Under the pieces are notes generated by a model. It had not been told where the DNA came from. It searched no databases and was given only the letters and a program-made list of their open reading frames with translations. This document shows, one piece after another, positions 9,380-18,159 of a stretch of 18,159 bases of DNA; the first letter of the stretch is position 1, and each line of letters begins with the position of its first letter. The translations under genes were made by a program, and so were the position numbers. The stretch is from Saccoglossus kowalevskii (taxonomy: Eukaryota; Hemichordata; Enteropneusta; Harrimaniidae). The stretch spans positions 233,905 through 252,063 of the forward strand of contig NW_003131353.1 of assembly GCF_000003605.2 (NCBI RefSeq), read 5' to 3'.

Positions 9380-9990
9380 GCAAAAACCTGATGACCGACA
9401 GCAGCCACTTATTAAAATCTGCCGTATGATGCCTTCAATAAGTTCTAAGACTTTTTTCATAGGGACACTTTTTTTCTCAGACAGGCACGAACTCCAGTCC
9501 CCTTCAAAGTACTCCCTTGCAGATGCAATGCACTTGTTGTATCATTTCACCAACCTCTGGAAGGCCCCCTGTGGAAGTCCTCTGGTGTGAACATGTCAAC
9601 TACTTTTCTCACAGCCTCTTTCAACTCCTCAATTGTCAACTGCCTCTAAGGTTTTTGTGTAGCTTGGGGAACAACCAAAAGTCGCAGGGAGAAGGTCAGT
9701 GTTTTAGGGAGGGTGAGGAACTGTCTTTATGCCCATCTCGGTCAAATAGTTGAAAACACAGATGGAGTTGTGATCGACTGGTGCCTGGTAGAAATGCAAC
9801 CCTTAGGACAAACTTCGCACAAATCCTATGCATGTTGAGTTCATTATGAATACTCAGTGTGCACGGTTTCCACACTGACTTCAAACTCTAAAACTGTTTA
9901 TTGTCTCCAGCGACATTCCTCATCCATAAAAGTATGAATTTTCCCCACCTGCTTTGGTGTTTTAACTTCCACACCTGTCATCGTAATGAG
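9380..9990 (-). pseudogene. mariner-like transposase, internally deleted and frameshifted
   Basis: Read on the minus strand across several frames: TPKQVGKIHTFMDEE (about 9921-9965), TVLEF.VSVETVHT (second DNA-binding helix-turn-helix, about 9857-9895), IHNELNMHRICAKFVLR (about 9803-9850), YLTEMGIKTVPHPP (about 9718-9760), CDFWLFPKLHKNLRG with the last catalytic Asp (about 9645-9690), then RLVK.YNKCIASAREYFEGD (EYFEGD near 9497-9514). This is the usual mariner order. The segment that normally holds the first catalytic Asp is missing: sequence passes directly from the AKFV region to the block before HPP, a loss of roughly 100 codons. There are also stops and frameshifts. The N-terminal first helix-turn-helix is not recognisable upstream of 9990. 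The element cannot be active. Confidence 0.82.
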
Positions 9991-11256
9991 TGCAAAATTT
10001 AGTTGAAAACACTTGGCCAAAAAGCATGACATTCAGAAGTTATCAAAATCCATTGCACTGTGTATCGACTAAACTATTTATTGTTGTGCTGCAGTAAATT
10101 ATGTCCTCCATTGCTGTTTCAAATTCTGCTTTGGGTGCACTCAATGCAACTAACTTTAAGGAAGAACATACATGTAACATTCAATGTTTACAAAGACACT
10201 GTAGCAATATAAGTAAAATAGCCATCCATATTCAGTGAGGGAGGGACAAAATTGTGCAGGAAACAACTCCAAAATGTTTAACATTGAATATGGATTTTGT
10301 AATACTGATTCGTCATTGATAATTGAAGAAAAATTCCTGAGTGAATTCAGTGTCTTGATGGTACAGTAAATGCTGAAAAACTCAATCACAATTAAATGTA
10401 TGCAACTGTATGCTTAGTGATGTTCTGTTTTTGGCTTGGCTATTGCTTTTTCTATACACATAAATATGCCCAGTCCCCAGGTAAATTACATACCCACCAT
10501 TATTGCTGCTTTAATTCTTTCTATGCATTGTGTTTCTTGTATTTTACAGTTGAGCAAGTGGTTCCTTGTACACCTAGATGTTACCTGAAAACAATCCAAG
10601 CTAATGGAGATTTACAGCCCAGTAGATCCCAACTGTATTCAGCAAGACTCAATGTTATCAGCTCACCAGTAATACCGGAAATTAACTCAAGACAGTTTAA
10701 TCTCTTCGATGGTGATGAAATATTTGTTTGAATATATTGGTATTACCCGGTACTGGAAGAATGTGCTGTTGCATCCTTGCTAACAGTGTCTTGCACCAAA
10801 CATTTTGTTTTTCCAATGGAGATACAAAAATGGAGATTTATAAGCAGCTAGAACAAGAGCAATTTAGATATGTATTACCACTAACATCTTTAGTCTTGCG
10901 GACAATGTTTTAGACACTGATATCTGAACAAATTAGCCTGTCAGGTAGTTTTGTAATATATAAATTGAAAGTATGCAAACAAAACTTCAGATGTAAGAAT
11001 TCATTCATGACCATGAATCAATCACACTAGTGATGAAGTCAGATTTTCCACCCATTGTCTGTTTAATTAATACTCAGAAATTCAGAACCAATCATTATTC
11101 TTTTGAAATCCCTAATTATGCAGACATTATATTCTTAACAGCTATTGACAACTACAGCTATTGCTCCTAACTACATTTTTGCCTTGCCCGTAGTGTAGTG
11201 TAAACGAAGGGGAAGGTATAGTAAGGGGAAGATTTCGGCGTTGTTGTTGTTGGCGT
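9991..11256. other. Gene-free AT-rich stretch
   Basis: The longest frame (10396-10731, plus) starts with a hydrophobic run. Its second half, after a TTTTACAG at about 10543-10550, has a more protein-like composition and ends at 10731. It matches no family I know and has no convincing donor or start, so it is not called as a gene. Nothing else is recognised. Confidence 0.35.
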
Positions 11257-11548
11257 GACTTGTGGGTGTGCTAACTCAAGTAATTTGTACACGATCGGTT
11301 TCAAATTTACATATGTTTTAAATAAATATGCAAAGATGGCCAAGTTTGATGTTGGTGTTATTTGCTTGCATAATTAGTGAGATATGGCTACTGATTGGTT
11401 ATCTTTTGTGGGTGCGATAACTCAATAATTTTTACATGATTGATTTCAAAGTTATATATGTTATAAACAAAGGTGTAAGGATAACCAAGTTCAATATTGG
11501 TGCACTTCACTTGCATAATTAATGAGATATGTAGTAATTATTTTTTCA
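11257..11548 (+). repeat. Two tandem copies of a ~146-bp repeat
   Basis: TGTGGGTG at 11261 recurs at 11407. The following CTAACTCAA/ATAACTCAA, GATTTCAAA-type and CCAAGTT.-type blocks recur in order. GCATAATTA.TGAGATATG occurs at about 11368 and 11513. The period is 145-146 bases and the copies are about three-quarters identical by eye. There is no coding frame. It could be a short satellite or the inside of an unrecognised transposon. Confidence 0.72.
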
Positions 11549-12199
11549 GTTAAAACGTAATTGTTGTGAAAGCTTTGTTCAGTTAAAGGGGCACCTTCCA
11601 GTTAAGCCTAATCTCACAACAAATTTACTCTCTGGATTAAAATAACAATGGATAACAAAAGATAGATTAACATTGTAAACAACATAAACAATAGTGTCCC
11701 ATGATTCTTTGGTGTAATCCAAGGGATTGAGCGGGTCCCCTTTAAAGAAATGTAATTTTAGTGTTTTGAAATTCAATCTTCCTAATCTGTATCAGGATTT
11801 AACAAGAAAATCTATGGTGTAATAGTTGTTTTGAAATCCTTTGGAATTTTCCATTGTTGTGTGATTATGTATACATTTTCATCTTATTGAAAAATGCCTT
11901 TGTTTTTACTCTAGTTAATATTTGACCTTTGTGTGCAGTCACTGTATGGTAATTAATTCTGTTCAAAGTTTATTTTCAAACACATTTGTCAGTTTATACT
12001 TTGAGCAGTAATCTTCTCAATTAACCTGCATTGGGTTAATTTTGTACTATGTGTATCATTTCATTTCCATTGTGTGATTTGAGTATGTTTTTTTATTATA
12101 ATGAGGGCCATCTGGAGTTTATTATTAGAAAATATTCAGACTATTGAGTTAACTTTTCACAATTATATAAGTGTCATTCCAATATTATCATTATTTAGA
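11549..12199. other. Gene-free AT-rich stretch upstream of the USP-like frame
   Basis: No family signature on either strand. The minus frame 11579-11776 is short and featureless. No promoter element stands out before the ATG at 12200. Confidence 0.35.
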
Positions 12200-12748
12200 A
12201 TGCCTCAACCTAAGAAAAGTTTTAGACTAAAACGCGAACAAAATCGTAAATACTGTACATGTAGGAAAAATGAGCATGCAAGTCACAGCCTCAACAGTAC
12301 AGTGAACAACAAAACCTTGAAGTAAGTAGTGAAGTATTTCCTCAGTCAGGTAATCATGTAGAATTAGATGTTGTTACCCGTGAAGTTGATAATCTTATGG
12401 ATCAATTAATGAACAAACTTAACAGACTAACGAATCAAAGTGAAATATCTTCAAATGTAATGCAATTACTAAATCAGTTTCACCTGTATCAAAAGAATAT
12501 TGTGAGTACTGATTGGATAGTTGTTATAAATGAACTCCCTGGTGCTGGTTTACAAAACCTTGGCCTTGTTATCAAAATGTTATATACAAGTATTAATACA
12601 TACTCCAGCATTTGCAAGCTACATTCTTAACAAATCAAAAACCCATCAATGCAGAAAATATAAAACACCATCTTGTTTGTTATGTGAATGGGAATCATTT
12701 ATAATCCACATGTATTTGGGTAACAACAGTTTTAATAGTGCAGCATGG

Positions 12749-12751
12749 TTA
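12749..12751. repeat. TTA target-site duplication (left copy)
   Basis: Pairs with TTA at 13070-13072 on the other side of the MITE. Confidence 0.75.
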
Positions 12752-13069
12752 GGGACGACGTCAAAAGATCGATGTCGGATAAAAAACTTATTTGCTTTAG
12801 TTTGGGGGTTAGGGTTAGGGTCCAATCATGGACAAAAATAACAGAAAATGAAAAAAAGCACATCCAAGACGAGAAAATAGTTTGGTCTGAGTGTAAAATC
12901 TTTTTACACCCACCCGGCAACCAACTGCTATGCCATAATACTGTCCGATTATCAATTTGTATTTAATGGTGAATGTAGTCTGATGCCATGGTTATTTTCA
13001 GTGGGGGGTAGGGGGGGGAACTAAAAAAATTAAGTTTTTTATCCTACATTGAACTTTTGATGTTGTCCC
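12752..13069. mobile_element. Harbinger-like MITE (318 bp) inserted in the USP frame
   Basis: 12752-12790 and the reverse complement of 13031-13069 match at 34 of 39 bases (starting GGGAC.AC.TCAAAAG). Pairing continues weakly about ten bases further inward. TTA flanks both sides (12749-12751 and 13070-13072). A 3-bp TTA duplication with GGG termini is typical of PIF/Harbinger elements. Removing the insert and one TTA joins ...GCA GCA TGG TTA to CAG AAA TAC in the same reading frame, so the insertion happened into a continuous coding sequence. The interior contains two telomere-like GGGTTA units and G-rich runs but no gene. Confidence 0.87.
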
Positions 13070-13072
13070 TTA
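13070..13072. repeat. TTA target-site duplication (right copy)
   Basis: Pairs with 12749-12751. Confidence 0.75.
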
Positions 13073-13899
13073 CAGAAATACATTAAAAGTAGAGAATTAT
13101 TTAATCCTCTTGTAGAAAATGATGCCCATGAGTTTCTTGTGATTAGATTATATTTGATATATTAGAACAATATGACGTAAACAGTAATAATATGCCAGTA
13201 CAGACTTTACAAAGTATATTTATGGTTATCTATAATAACACATATAAATCAAAACACTGTGCATATCAGAATGTTAGACTTGAACCATTCACTGTTTTAC
13301 AACTTCGTATCACATATTCTAGTAATAATGAACCAGTTTCTATTTCAAATTGCCTTAATGATTATTTTAATGAAAAAACAATACATGAATATTTGTGTAG
13401 TCATTGCAACAAAGTGCATGACATTGTAAAAAATGTGACCAATCAAGTATTACCACCATACTATGTTATACAGTTGAAACGTTTTTCAAATTTAGGGAAT
13501 AAAATAAAGACACCTGTCAGTTATTCAATAAATTTAAACATGTCTGAGTATGTAAGCAACAGTTACTATGGTTATACTTCATACAAGTTATATGGTATAA
13601 TAGTACATCAGTCTAATCCATTACATTACTATGCCTCTGATTATAACTGGTAGAAATTTAATGATGATAGCGTAACACTTATTGATATCGAAAAAGTTTT
13701 AAAAGAACAGGCTTACATGTTATTCTATCAGTTTGATAGAAATAATTTTTATGAATCTACCAATTACAGTCAAGAACCATGTCACATAATTAGTTGGCAA
13801 GATTTATCTAGTGATGTGAAAGATCAGGTTCAAAATAAGACTGATGTTAGTTCATCTCTTCATTATATGTTACATAGGCAAATAGGTGATTTTCCGTAC

Positions 13900-14215
13900 A
13901 ATTGCGAGATGCATGAAAGACGCGCGTCGAACGTCTGCCGCAAAAATCGAACGATTTGATTTTGAACTCGAATTTCTTTATTTCGTAGCTCACATCGAAC
14001 CGGCCGATCTTCGACAGAGGAATATTGCTTCCGAATACCCTCACTTAATCGAAATTGCCTATCATCAAATGTGAACAGCACATTATTAAGCATGGAAATG
14101 TCCCCCAAAATACTTTCGCGTTTGTCGAATCCCACGCGATGTTTGACGCCACCCTGCTATGACCTTTGTTTGTCCTGTTTTTACGTTCGATTTCACGCAT
14201 AACACGTGATTCTCG
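13900..14215. other. CpG-rich patch with overlapping open frames, unassigned
   Basis: After the USP remnant the composition changes sharply. CpG-containing words (GACGCGCGTCGAACG, TCGAACCGGCCGATC) are dense, while the flanks are AT-rich. Three frames stay open through it: plus 13886-14074, minus 13847-14044 and minus 13863-14135 (the last starting at a GTG). The minus product has mixed charge (RLSEGIRKQYSSVEDRPVRC) and the plus product contains FDFELEFLYFVAHIEPADL. I recognise neither. It could be an exon, part of another mobile element, or a small CpG island. Confidence 0.35.
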
Positions 14216-16999
14216 CAGTGAACGGAAAATGGTCTATTGAGCTTGAAGAAATAAAAAAGAGGCATGTGAAAGCTGGTGTTATTGATCAATAGAGGGAATA
14301 TACAAAACAATATATGAAACAGAAACGTATAAACCAATGTTAACATTTAGAGAAGGAGACGAATGCAATGAGGTTACATCACAAAATCAACACCCCTTTC
14401 ACAAATGTATAGCTTAGAGTGATATTTGGTAGTAAGAAATGAGTCACCATGCAAGTGATTAAATATACAACATAGATATATAGCATATTCGTTGTGCTTT
14501 CAGTGTCAACATTTGGCAATGACTGTTACAAATTGACACTAGCTTATAGCATGAAGGTATACCTCCATGCTTATAGTTACTCTGAACAGTAAGCAAACTT
14601 GCCAACGTTTACTAACAAAAAATTGTGCATTGTTTTATAGTTAACAGCTGGCTTTTAAAAGTCAAAGTTGAAAATCTATTTTAAAAGTCAAGATTATTTT
14701 ATTTTAGCTTATGAGTTATTAGTAAGTAAATATAAATATGTCAGTAAATAAATATATTAAATAGACTGTACTTGTAACATACGAGTTGTTAGTAAATAAA
14801 GATAAACAACCGTACAAGGTAAAAGTAACAGGTTATGTATGCAACAATAAGAACTTGATTGATAAAATATAAAACATGTGTACAAACAACTTCCAGGGCT
14901 GAAATTGTTATAGATGTTCCTTCCCAACCTATTATAATAACCAGAGAGACCAGTGATGTAGAGGGGCCACTAATAATTAGAGTACATTCTAAAATTGCTT
15001 TTATATCCACCTTTAACTATTATTATGGTATCTGAGGAGATGCCCACCGTTTTTCCTCTCATCAATGTTGTCCATGTAAAATTGGTACACACTATATACA
15101 TATAAAAAGTTGTATTCAGCTAATAGAAGTCTACCAAATGCACCTACAATATCAAACACCAAAGCGAAAATGGCGAATTAGAGATACTGTTACAAAATAA
15201 ACAACTCTGGTCAAGGCAGGTGCATTCCAAGGATGCATGGTAACAATGACACAGACATGACCTTACAAATAAAAGCAAGGACTTTCTTTTTTTAAGCAAT
15301 CGTGGTGTATTTGGAAATGTCAGACACTGGGGTATTTAGACACTTTTACTAAACTTTATCTAGGCTACAAAAATTTAGCCAACTCGAAATATAAAAGGTG
15401 TGTTAAGTCACTGAAAAATATTGCTGTGATTGGCATAACAACATTGAGTCGTGAAACAACAAATTAAAATTCCTCATGTTCACAGTAAATACAGGGTGTG
15501 TTGGTTTCTCATACAAATAATACAATAGTTCCAGGTTCGCCTTTATATATCTTACTAACATAATTTTAGACATTTCTTATAATTACTATACACTTGCAAT
15601 ACTAAATTAATTGATAAAAAGAAACAAGATGGTTTGCCATTAATACACTTGAGGTCATTTCCACTGTGCCATTATTTCCAAATTTCATACCAACTAGAAA
15701 AGCAACTAGGCTGTTAGTTTTTGAAAACAAGTGCAAGATTGTATGCATGTGGGTATATAATTACATATTTGTTTTGAAAAAAAGTGTTAATATAGCTGCC
15801 TGTAAATTGTGTTTGGGACAGGAACTAATTGACGGAATCAACAAATTATGCAAGAAAAACTTGACTTTTAATATGACTGAAAACGCAAAGATCAAAGCGA
15901 GCAATAACTTTTAGATATTGGATGATTTTGACTTATTACTTATACATTGATCGAACCACAGTGCCTCTATATGATAGATCTATATGATAGAGGGACTGTG
16001 ATAAATAAGACTTCCCCAAACGTATGTACTGTATTTTGTCCTGCATTTGTTATGAGGCAATCTAATGACTTTATTCCATGTCGTTTCTGTATTATTACTA
16101 TTTTTGTTATTCCATTGTGAAATATAATAAATTGCTTTTCTAAAACTTGACTAACAGTATTGCAGATAAAAAGTAACACCGCTCTTGTCAACAGTGGAAT
16201 ACCCCATTCCGCACGGTTACAAACATAACTTGCTTTTTTTTTTTTAATGTGCGAAAGTTAAAAGGGTACGTCACAATATATCTGTAGGGGTTCTAGGTTC
16301 CCGTGTGTAGGAGACAGCAAAAACTCGATGATAGTGTCTGGCACAATAACCGTGTATGGGATTACTAGGATCATGGAGCTCCATGCTAGGAACTAGTACA
16401 TTAGCACTGCGTGCATGATGTATGGTGCAACCATACAATATTTCACAAGTATAAATTATAACAGACAGTTTAATTTCATTTATGCTCACCAAATCGGAGA
16501 TTAAAGATCGTTCTGATCAAATAGCATTATATCGTTTCGTTTATTACTAGCTGGCAGGTGTTTCAACCCTCTTTAATATGTGAAGTGTTAACTGTCTGGC
16601 GCGCCTCTTAACAAGATCAGACATCGACAGACGGCAAAGCTTTATCGACAGACGGATTTGTCACATTTGCATGTCAACACATTTTCACACCTTGCCGTCT
16701 AAACTGTGTTGGTTGAAAAACAATACAATTCGGTGTTCTGTAAGTAAGTTTGGCTCCACAGTGGCGGGTTACCTGTTGTGGAATTATTATTTTTTTGCTA
16801 TGTTTAAATAGCTATAGAATATATGGAAATTAATTAATGCATTACTAACAATGGGTACGAGAAACACACCTCAAATAACTACTCGATCACGGAGAAGTTA
16901 CCGCCACATTTATTTAGTTTTTGAAAGGTGTCAAGATAAACAATGAATAAGAAGTCTAGCAATAATGTGACCCAGACAGTAACGATAACAAACACTGGC
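14216..16999. other. Long AT-rich intergenic stretch
   Basis: No gene recognised. It holds a short direct repeat of GAGTT.TTAGTAA.TAAA (14713 and 14783), a repeated TTTTAAAAGTCAA (about 14655 and 14680), a doubled CTATATGATAGA (about 15966-15992), a T-run (16222-16235), an imperfect inverted repeat around 16372-16385, and ATCGACAGACGG twice 21 bases apart (16623 and 16644). The short frames (for example plus 15666-15914 and minus 16271-16492) carry no motif. Confidence 0.45.
16363..16398. repeat. Imperfect inverted repeat around a 14-bp palindrome
   Basis: CATGGAGCTCCATG (16372-16385) is a perfect palindrome. Its flanks TACTAG and CTAGTA (16363-16368 and 16393-16398) extend the hairpin with a few unpaired bases. 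Confidence 0.6.
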
Positions 17000-17002
17000 C
17001 TT

Positions 17003-17010
17003 ATATAAAG
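17003..17010 (+). promoter_or_regulatory. TATA box of the downstream secreted-protein gene
   Basis: TATATAAAG lies 95 bases before the ATG at 17098. A start site about 25-30 bases downstream (near 17030-17040) would leave a 5' untranslated region of about 60 bases. It would also exclude the in-frame ATG at 17011, which lies too close to the TATA box to be in the transcript. Confidence 0.6.
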
Positions 17011-17097
17011 ATGAGACTGGCTGCATTGCAGTATAGGACGAGAAAAGCTAGTGTGTGCCTCACTTATCTACTCTACTCCATCACTACTACGTACGCT

Positions 17098-17378
17098 ATG
17101 GCTAGGACACATCTCATTATTCTCATCAACTCCCTAGTGTGTGTAACACAGGCATTGCCTGTACATATTGCGGATCAGCAATTTATAAATTCTGTTTCTG
17201 AAAGAATGGGAATAGATGGCAGGAATATTGGTATTTCAACCAATGATGTCTCTGTTCCCGCACATATGCGTCTCAAATACTGGTCGTTAGCGATGAAACA
17301 TAAACGGTTGTCGAGAGAGAAGCGGTCCAGGTTTAATCTTCCCACGTTCGCCAAAGTGATACGGGAAAATGAAGGTGG
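17098..17378 (+). CDS. First coding exon of a secreted precursor, possibly a TGF-beta-family propeptide
   Basis: The start at ATG 17098 (MARTHLII..., G at +4) is chosen over the in-frame ATG at 17011 because of the TATA box at 17003. The first 21 or so residues form a signal peptide (MARTHLIILINSLVCVTQA, then LP). The rest is hydrophilic: a helix-like FINSVSERMGID, VPAHMRLKYW, a basic KHKRLSREKRSRF, then FNLPTFAKVIRENEG. The exon ends at a strong donor GG|GTAAGA (17379); a weaker AG|GTGGGT lies four bases earlier. The order of signal peptide, ...GI..., VP.HM..Y and a short hydrophobic segment before an intron resembles the first exon of BMP/GDF-type propeptides. REKR-S could be a furin site, so a peptide-hormone precursor is the alternative. 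Later exons lie outside the window or are not recognisable. Confidence 0.55.
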
Positions 17379-17384
17379 GTAAGA
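17379..17384 (+). promoter_or_regulatory. Splice donor site (GTAAGA)
   Basis: GTAAGA immediately precedes loss of the open frame (the exon frame would meet TAA at 17380-17382). It fits the animal consensus better than GTGGGT at 17375. Confidence 0.55.
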
Positions 17385-17531
17385 CATTTGCAATATTCTA
17401 TATGTTTATACTAAAATGCGTTAATTAATACACGTGTGCTTTTAGACTAAACTCATTAATAATCCAACACCATCGTAACTACATTATGCAATGGCTGACG
17501 TTGCATGGCAACAGATATGTGGAACAGTTCG

Positions 17532-18159
17532 TTATAGTATATAGTATAGTATATTTTATTTGACACTAAATAATATATTTTGTTACATTATCTGTGGTCA
17601 AAAGACATTAAATATAATAAAACACAAGTACACACACGAGACAAAGAAAATACATAAATAACTAAAGTCTAAGTAAAATTACTTATAGTAAAATAGTATG
17701 CGGTCAATAAATTTGCTAGCACTATTGGCAATGAACCCATCTCTCGAACTTAACATTTTTGTAAACATTTGTTGTTTTGATAGTTTAAGGATACTTTCAT
17801 TATAAATGCTAACTACATTCAGAAATTCAGTACGAGCATTTGTTATTCCAGTATGGTTACAGTCTAAAAGTGCATGGATTTCATTGCCAATAGCCCCATT
17901 GTTACAAAGTTGGCACTTTCTTTCCTCTGGAGGTATCCCTTGATATCTAAGTTTTTCAATTGGTAGGGTATGTGCAGATATCCTAAATTTGGTGAAGCTG
18001 GTTCTATGTTGTGCATTTTTTACTTGATTCAAATATGGTTCAAATTTATATGTAGGTTTGAACTGAGTGTATGTACGTAATTTATTGTTTTGGGTTGTCT
18101 GGACTGTTGGTAGCCAAACTTTTTCAACATAGATTTCTTTTAATTTTGACTTAAGCAGA
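17532..18159 (-). mobile_element. 3' part of a CR1/L2-like non-LTR retrotransposon, running off the window
   Basis: On the minus strand, a coding region (17679 to the window edge) is followed by an AT-rich 3' tail ending in short TATAC-type repeats (plus strand TATAG units, about 17532-17553). This order is standard for CR1/L2-type 3' ends. The rest of the element, including the reverse transcriptase, would lie beyond 18159. Confidence 0.75.
17679..18159 (-). CDS. ORF2 C-terminal end of a CR1/L2-like element (partial)
   Basis: The minus-strand frame is open from the window edge to a stop at 17679 and continues in frame upstream of any Met. It reads KLRTYTQFKPTYKFEPYL, then RTSFTKFRISAHTLPIEKLR, then a Cys module (ERKCQLCNNGAIGNEIHALL, DCNHTGI) and a final helix (...SASKFIDRILFYYK). 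This series (a lone KLRTY block, LTKFRIS.H.L.IE..RY, C..C...I..E.H.L..C) is typical of the tail of ORF2 downstream of the reverse transcriptase in CR1/L2-type elements. No stop or frameshift is seen in the visible part, so this copy may be fairly young. It would be the end of an endonuclease-reverse transcriptase. Confidence 0.8.
   Translation of the reverse strand, partial: LLKSKLKEIYVEKVWLPTVQTTQNNKLRTYTQFKPTYKFEPYLNQVKNAQHRTSFTKFRISAHTLPIEKLRYQGIPPEERKCQLCNNGAIGNEIHALLDCNHTGITNARTEFLNVVSIYNESILKLSKQQMFTKMLSSRDGFIANSASKFIDRILFYYK

Larger units (their letters stand above)
12200..13900 (+). pseudogene. Ubiquitin-specific protease (USP, peptidase C19)-like, degenerate, interrupted by a MITE
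   Basis: A USP removes ubiquitin from proteins using a Cys-His pair. From ATG 12200 the frame gives a short basic N-terminus (MPQPKKSFRLKREQNRKY), a helical linker (...EVDNLMDQLMNKLNRL), then USP motifs: GAGLQNLG and CYQN around the catalytic Cys codon (12567-12569), VLIHTPAFASYIL, C..C..WESFI, LVENDAHEFL (after the MITE), FDILEQYDV, RLEPFTVLQLRI, CLNDYF, YLCSHCNKVHD (zinc-binding type), YYVIQLKRF, the His box YKLYGIIVHQ..PLHYYA with its His, and a C-terminal QAYMLFYQFD. The Cys-box spacing resembles the USP36/42 group. Lesions are frameshifts near 12325-12340, 12565, 12585 and 13140, TAG at 13651-13653, and the MITE at 12752-13069. No introns are visible in the domain, so it is a retrocopy or a transposon-borne gene. 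Confidence 0.8.

Noticed and set aside
10396-10731. Plus frame whose second half looks exon-like after TTTTACAG
   Set aside because: No recognised domain, no matching donor, and an in-frame stop with no neighbouring exon. Left as unassigned sequence.
12807-12820. Telomere-like GGGTTAGGGTTAGGG
   Set aside because: Only two units, located inside the MITE; too short to mean an interstitial telomere.
12749-13072. Reading the interruption of the USP frame as an intron (acceptor-like CCCTTACAG at 13067-13075)
   Set aside because: 39-bp terminal inverted repeats and a TTA duplication explain it better, and no donor in the right phase exists at the left border.
17011-17097. Upstream in-frame ATG at 17011 as the start of the secreted protein
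   Set aside because: It directly abuts the TATA box, so it should lie upstream of the transcript start; using it would also bury the signal peptide.
1-18159. tRNA, rRNA genes or CRISPR arrays
   Set aside because: No cloverleaf-type TTCGA box context, no rRNA-like sequence and no regularly spaced repeat-spacer array were seen.

Overview
This window looks like nuclear DNA of a marine invertebrate. It has long AT-rich non-coding stretches, no bacterial-style gene packing, splice signals, a TATA-box promoter, and broken copies of several animal transposon classes side by side (piggyBac, mariner, Harbinger-like, DIRS-like and CR1/L2-like). The species cannot be fixed from the sequence. A deuterostome or lophotrochozoan such as a lancelet, hemichordate, echinoderm or mollusc is a guess from the repeat mix.

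Layout. 1-3457 is an almost complete but dead piggyBac element on the minus strand. Its right terminal repeat abuts TTAA at 3458-3461, and the window opens about 10 bp inside its left terminal repeat. About 3800-5867 is a GC-richer, frameshifted DIRS-like retrotransposon fragment (gag-like region, then reverse transcriptase) that stops just after RT motif A. About 6055-6480 is the 3' end of a 5'-truncated CR1/L2-like non-LTR element on the minus strand. 7100-8376 is bounded by a degenerate inverted repeat. 8480-9125 is a 646-bp non-autonomous DNA element with 24-bp perfect terminal repeats and an internal series of palindromic 10-mers. About 9380-9990 (minus) is an internally deleted mariner transposase. 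11257-11548 holds two copies of a 146-bp tandem repeat.

12200-13900 is an intron-less, decayed reading frame for a ubiquitin-specific protease (USP) with a short basic N-terminus. A 318-bp Harbinger-like MITE (12752-13069) is inserted in it; the MITE has 39-bp terminal repeats and a TTA target duplication, and the USP frame is continuous across the empty site. 13900-14210 is a CpG-rich patch with unassigned open frames.

The only intact-looking host gene starts at 17098 (plus). It has a TATA box, a signal peptide and one coding exon of about 94 residues ending at a strong splice donor. It is probably a secreted precursor, possibly a TGF-beta-family propeptide. The window closes in the C-terminal part of a second CR1/L2-like element (minus, about 17532 to the edge).

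Nearly everything recognisable is mobile DNA in decay, so the genes do not form a pathway. The most interesting items are the USP-like frame (a possible transposon-borne or retrocopied deubiquitinase), its disabling MITE, and the host gene's first exon.
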